Shown piece by piece: positions 6,189 through 7,836 of a stretch of DNA of 7,836 nucleotides. A model generated the notes under the pieces. It saw only the letters and a program-made list of their open reading frames with translations. It did not search any database and was not told the origin of the DNA. The first letter of the stretch is position 1. Each line of letters opens with the position of its first letter. Both the position numbers and the translations under genes were made by a program. This DNA is from Sulfurospirillaceae bacterium. Its GTDB lineage: Bacteria; Campylobacterota; Campylobacteria; Campylobacterales; Sulfurospirillaceae. Location: contig JAQWCT010000125.1 of the NCBI GenBank assembly GCA_028705785.1, positions 1 through 7,836 of the forward strand, read 5' to 3'.

Positions 6189-6822
6189 CTTTAGCCTTAT
6201 ATGCAAAATATCCTAAAACATTCTCACCAGATTTTACTTCATCGCCCAATGATACTTTAATTCTTGTATCAAGAGGCAAAAAGAGTGTCACTTCGCCATC
6301 ATTTAAAAAAGCAAATCTTTGCCCCACTTTCAAAACACCTATGGTATCAAATAAGGCAATTCTCTGACTTAAGAGTCCAGCATTTATCATCATCTTCACA
6401 GAGGCAAATTTACCTTTACATGTAAGCGTATTTTTTTCACCTAAAGGTCTATAAAGAGGAGAAGTAGAGGGTAAAAATAGACCGAACCTTTTCTTTGTCT
6501 CCACAATACTCATGGCCATTGGAGCCCTCATAACACCTACATTCAAAATAGTTTTTTTAATCACAACACTTATCATCTCCGTCCCATCACGAAGATTGAC
6601 CTTAGCAATATCCATAATCTTACCATCAATGGGTGCGACAAAACAAAGTTCGTCTTCTTCTTCAAGTATCCGTTCAGGGTTACGATAAATATAAAGAGTC
6701 AACAGTAAAATCGCAAAAAAGAACCATGAAAAAAAAGAAATAGAATAGCAAAAAAGAAACACGATAAGTGCTATAATAATTTGATTCCAACCCTCTTTAA
6801 TAATGATTTGCGTATGTCCCAT
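6178..6822 (-). CDS. Phosphatidylserine decarboxylase-like membrane protein lacking catalytic residues
   Basis: A 214-residue protein with two close hydrophobic helices (about 12-45), then a soluble domain that follows the short 'archaeal/rhizobial' PSD family in order: YRNPER (46-51), APIDGK (63-68, with the conserved Asp66), a Arg-Ala-Pro segment (99-101), INAGLLSQRIA (146-156), and GQRF near 167-170 followed by a C-terminal beta region. Two key sites are changed. The usual NVHVNRAP reads NVGVMRAP (Gly96 for the catalytic His). The FGS self-cleavage site that forms the pyruvoyl group reads DGE (Glu177 for Ser). Without Ser the proenzyme cannot mature, so PS decarboxylase activity is doubtful. 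It sits between ftsH and pssA: its ATG overlaps the ftsH stop by one base (TAATG) and its end overlaps pssA. A lipid-binding or PssA-partner role is a guess. Databases probably name it psd. Confidence 0.8.
   Translation of the reverse strand: MGHTQIIIKEGWNQIIIALIVFLFCYSISFFSWFFFAILLLTLYIYRNPERILEEEDELCFVAPIDGKIMDIAKVNLRDGTEMISVVIKKTILNVGVMRAPMAMSIVETKKRFGLFLPSTSPLYRPLGEKNTLTCKGKFASVKMMINAGLLSQRIALFDTIGVLKVGQRFAFLNDGEVTLFLPLDTRIKVSLGDEVKSGENVLGYFAYKAKDDK
6195..6198 (-). promoter_or_regulatory. Shine-Dalgarno sequence deciding the pssA start
   Basis: AAGG read 6198 to 6195, 6 nt before the ATG at 6188, within the end of the psd-like gene. It favours this ATG over the in-frame TTG at 6206. Confidence 0.55.
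6417..6426 (+). repeat. TACATGTAAG word inside the psd-like gene
   Basis: A third full copy of the 10-mer seen at 1333-1342 and 3693-3702, here inside coding sequence (the Thr-Cys-Lys codons of the psd-like gene on the opposite strand). With the flanking bases it reads TTTACATGTAAG. Confidence 0.5.
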
Positions 6823-7836
6823 TAGGCTTTTCCATCTTCTTTTATAGTAGGATTTTTTAGCTTCGATTCGATGCCAGCTTCAGCCTCAAATGTCTCAATA
6901 AGACCTCTTAAAATCTCTCCATCAATGGTTTCATGCTCAGCCAAGGTAGCAACAATCATCTCGATACAGCCTCTGTACTCTTCAAGTCTAATCTTGACAA
7001 TCTCATAGCGTTCTTGAAGTGTATTTTTGATGTGATCGTCCAATTTTTCAGCCATCTTATCACTATAATCTTTAGTCGTTCCACCATTTAAAAAGACATT
7101 TCTTTGTTTTTCTAAAACCATCAAACCTGCAATATCGCTCATGCCATAAATGCCTGCCATTGATTTGATAATGTCTGTAGCACGCTCCAAGTCATTTCCA
7201 GCACCTGTAGAAATTTCGCCGATGAAAACTTCTTCAGCAGCACGGCCACCTAGTAAAACATCGACTTCGGCGATTAATTCATGTTTTTGCATTAAAAATT
7301 TATTTTCTTCAGGGGTATTAAGTGTATATCCAAGTGCAGCCAATCCTCTTGGAATAATCGAAACTTTAGAAACTCTTTTAGCCCCTTTAGTGGTCTCAGC
7401 AATTAAAGCATGTCCACTTTCATGGTACGCAACAATGCGTTTTTCTTCAGGATTGATACGACGACTTTTTTTCTCTAGTCCTGCTATGGCGCGTTCAACT
7501 GCTTCAACCATATCTACTTGTTCGACATATTCTTTGCTTTTTCGTCCACCCAAAAGTGCAGCTTCATTGATGATATTGGCAAGATCAGCTCCAGCTAAAC
7601 CAGCAGTGAGTCTTGCAATTTCTTCAAGATTGATGTCTTTTCCTAATTTAATGTCGGTACTATGGACTTTTAAAATGTCTTTTCTACCTTGAAAATCTGG
7701 TTTATCCACTAAAACTTGTCTATCAAATCGTCCTGGACGAAGAAGTGCAGCATCTAAAACTTCTGGCTTGGAATACGTGGTGCTCACCGCGGTAAGCAAC
7801 TGTCCATTCTTAACGAATACGATTCCCGCACCCATC
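6822..7836 (-). CDS. ftsH: ATP-dependent zinc metalloprotease FtsH, C-terminal part (5' partial)
   Basis: Codes for the end of the AAA+ module and the whole protease domain of FtsH, a membrane-bound hexameric protease that degrades misfolded membrane proteins and regulatory targets. From the codon at 7766 inward the match is clear: PEVLDAALLRPGRFDRQV holds the arginine-finger region, then the AAA+ lid (AGLAGADLANIINEAALL), the zinc site HESGH at 7424-7410, and TGAGNDLERAT with the third zinc-ligand Asp. The C-terminus is charged and helical. Its TAA overlaps the next ATG (TAATG). Between 7767 and the window edge the frame stays open but the 23 codons do not resemble FtsH: the expected sensor-1 segment (V-I-V-L-A-A-T-N-R) is missing. 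The Met at 7835 is not a credible start. See the separate entry for 7767-7836. Confidence 0.92.
   Translation of the reverse strand, partial: MGAGIVFVKNGQLLTAVSTTYSKPEVLDAALLRPGRFDRQVLVDKPDFQGRKDILKVHSTDIKLGKDINLEEIARLTAGLAGADLANIINEAALLGGRKSKEYVEQVDMVEAVERAIAGLEKKSRRINPEEKRIVAYHESGHALIAETTKGAKRVSKVSIIPRGLAALGYTLNTPEENKFLMQKHELIAEVDVLLGGRAAEEVFIGEISTGAGNDLERATDIIKSMAGIYGMSDIAGLMVLEKQRNVFLNGGTTKDYSDKMAEKLDDHIKNTLQERYEIVKIRLEEYRGCIEMIVATLAEHETIDGEILRGLIETFEAEAGIESKLKNPTIKEDGKA
7767..7836. other. Anomalous segment where FtsH similarity breaks off
   Basis: These last 70 nt contain 36 G+C (51%), clearly more than the ftsH sequence beside them. Read in the ftsH frame they give VFVKNGQLLTAVSTTYSK, unlike any FtsH I know. 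The plus strand is also open and reads LEYVVLTAVSNCP followed by FLTNTIPAP, which I cannot assign. The segment includes an 18-nt near-palindrome at 7781-7798. It is either an assembly chimera or foreign DNA joined to ftsH; I cannot tell which. Confidence 0.5.

Noticed and set aside
6189..6206. Upstream TTG start for pssA
   Set aside because: It is in frame and has AGGA nearby, but the ATG at 6188 has AAGG at a better distance, and family members start shortly before the first membrane helix. Kept as an alternative only.
7150..7692. 180-codon open frame on the plus strand, opposite ftsH
   Set aside because: It lies entirely opposite the well-conserved FtsH protease domain, has no Shine-Dalgarno support and a Ser/Ala-rich composition typical of an antisense shadow.
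7833..7835. Met codon at the window edge as the true start of a short FtsH
   Set aside because: It would remove the ATPase Walker motifs, and nothing upstream can be seen. It is simply the first Met in an open frame that runs off the window.

Overview
The window is AT-rich and densely packed. The gene order trpS-serS-pflB and ftsH-psd-pssA and the kind of proteins encoded point to a Campylobacterota (epsilonproteobacterial) chromosome, probably close to Sulfurospirillum. The genus is a guess from gene order and codon style; the phylum is better supported, because a PflB-type flagellar scaffold protein is specific to that group.

Plus strand, 1-3670: the last 28 codons of trpS, a complete serS, and a 775-residue TPR protein with one membrane anchor that I assign to PflB. 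The three genes are almost contiguous (8 nt, then 1 nt apart) and end in a strong 13-bp hairpin with a T-run at 3672-3710. A stator-scaffold gene of the flagellar motor therefore appears to be transcribed with two tRNA-charging enzymes.

Minus strand, 7836-3709: ftsH (C-terminal part only), a phosphatidylserine-decarboxylase-like membrane protein, pssA and leuA. ftsH, the psd-like gene and pssA overlap each other and look like one transcript. leuA follows after a 188-nt gap that is not empty. It holds a TATAAT box on the pssA stop codon, a strong Shine-Dalgarno sequence, and a 31-codon ORF ending in Ala-Leu-Leu-Gln-Asn-Leu-Leu-Phe-Ser-stop. This looks like a leucine-sensing leader peptide (leuL-like). 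A C-rich, almost G-free stretch follows and no classical intrinsic terminator is visible, so a Rho- or translation-based attenuation is the most interesting hypothesis here.

Other points: (1) the psd-like protein keeps the PSD fold signature but lacks both the catalytic His and the Gly-Ser self-cleavage site, so it probably cannot decarboxylate PS; (2) FtsH similarity stops abruptly at about 7766, and the last 70 nt are richer in GC and unlike FtsH, suggesting a chimeric contig end or a real rearrangement; (3) the word TACATGTAAG recurs and forms the arms of the pflB terminator, an arrangement reminiscent of DNA uptake words.

No tRNA, rRNA, CRISPR array or insertion sequence was seen. No gene-free stretch exceeds 300 nt.
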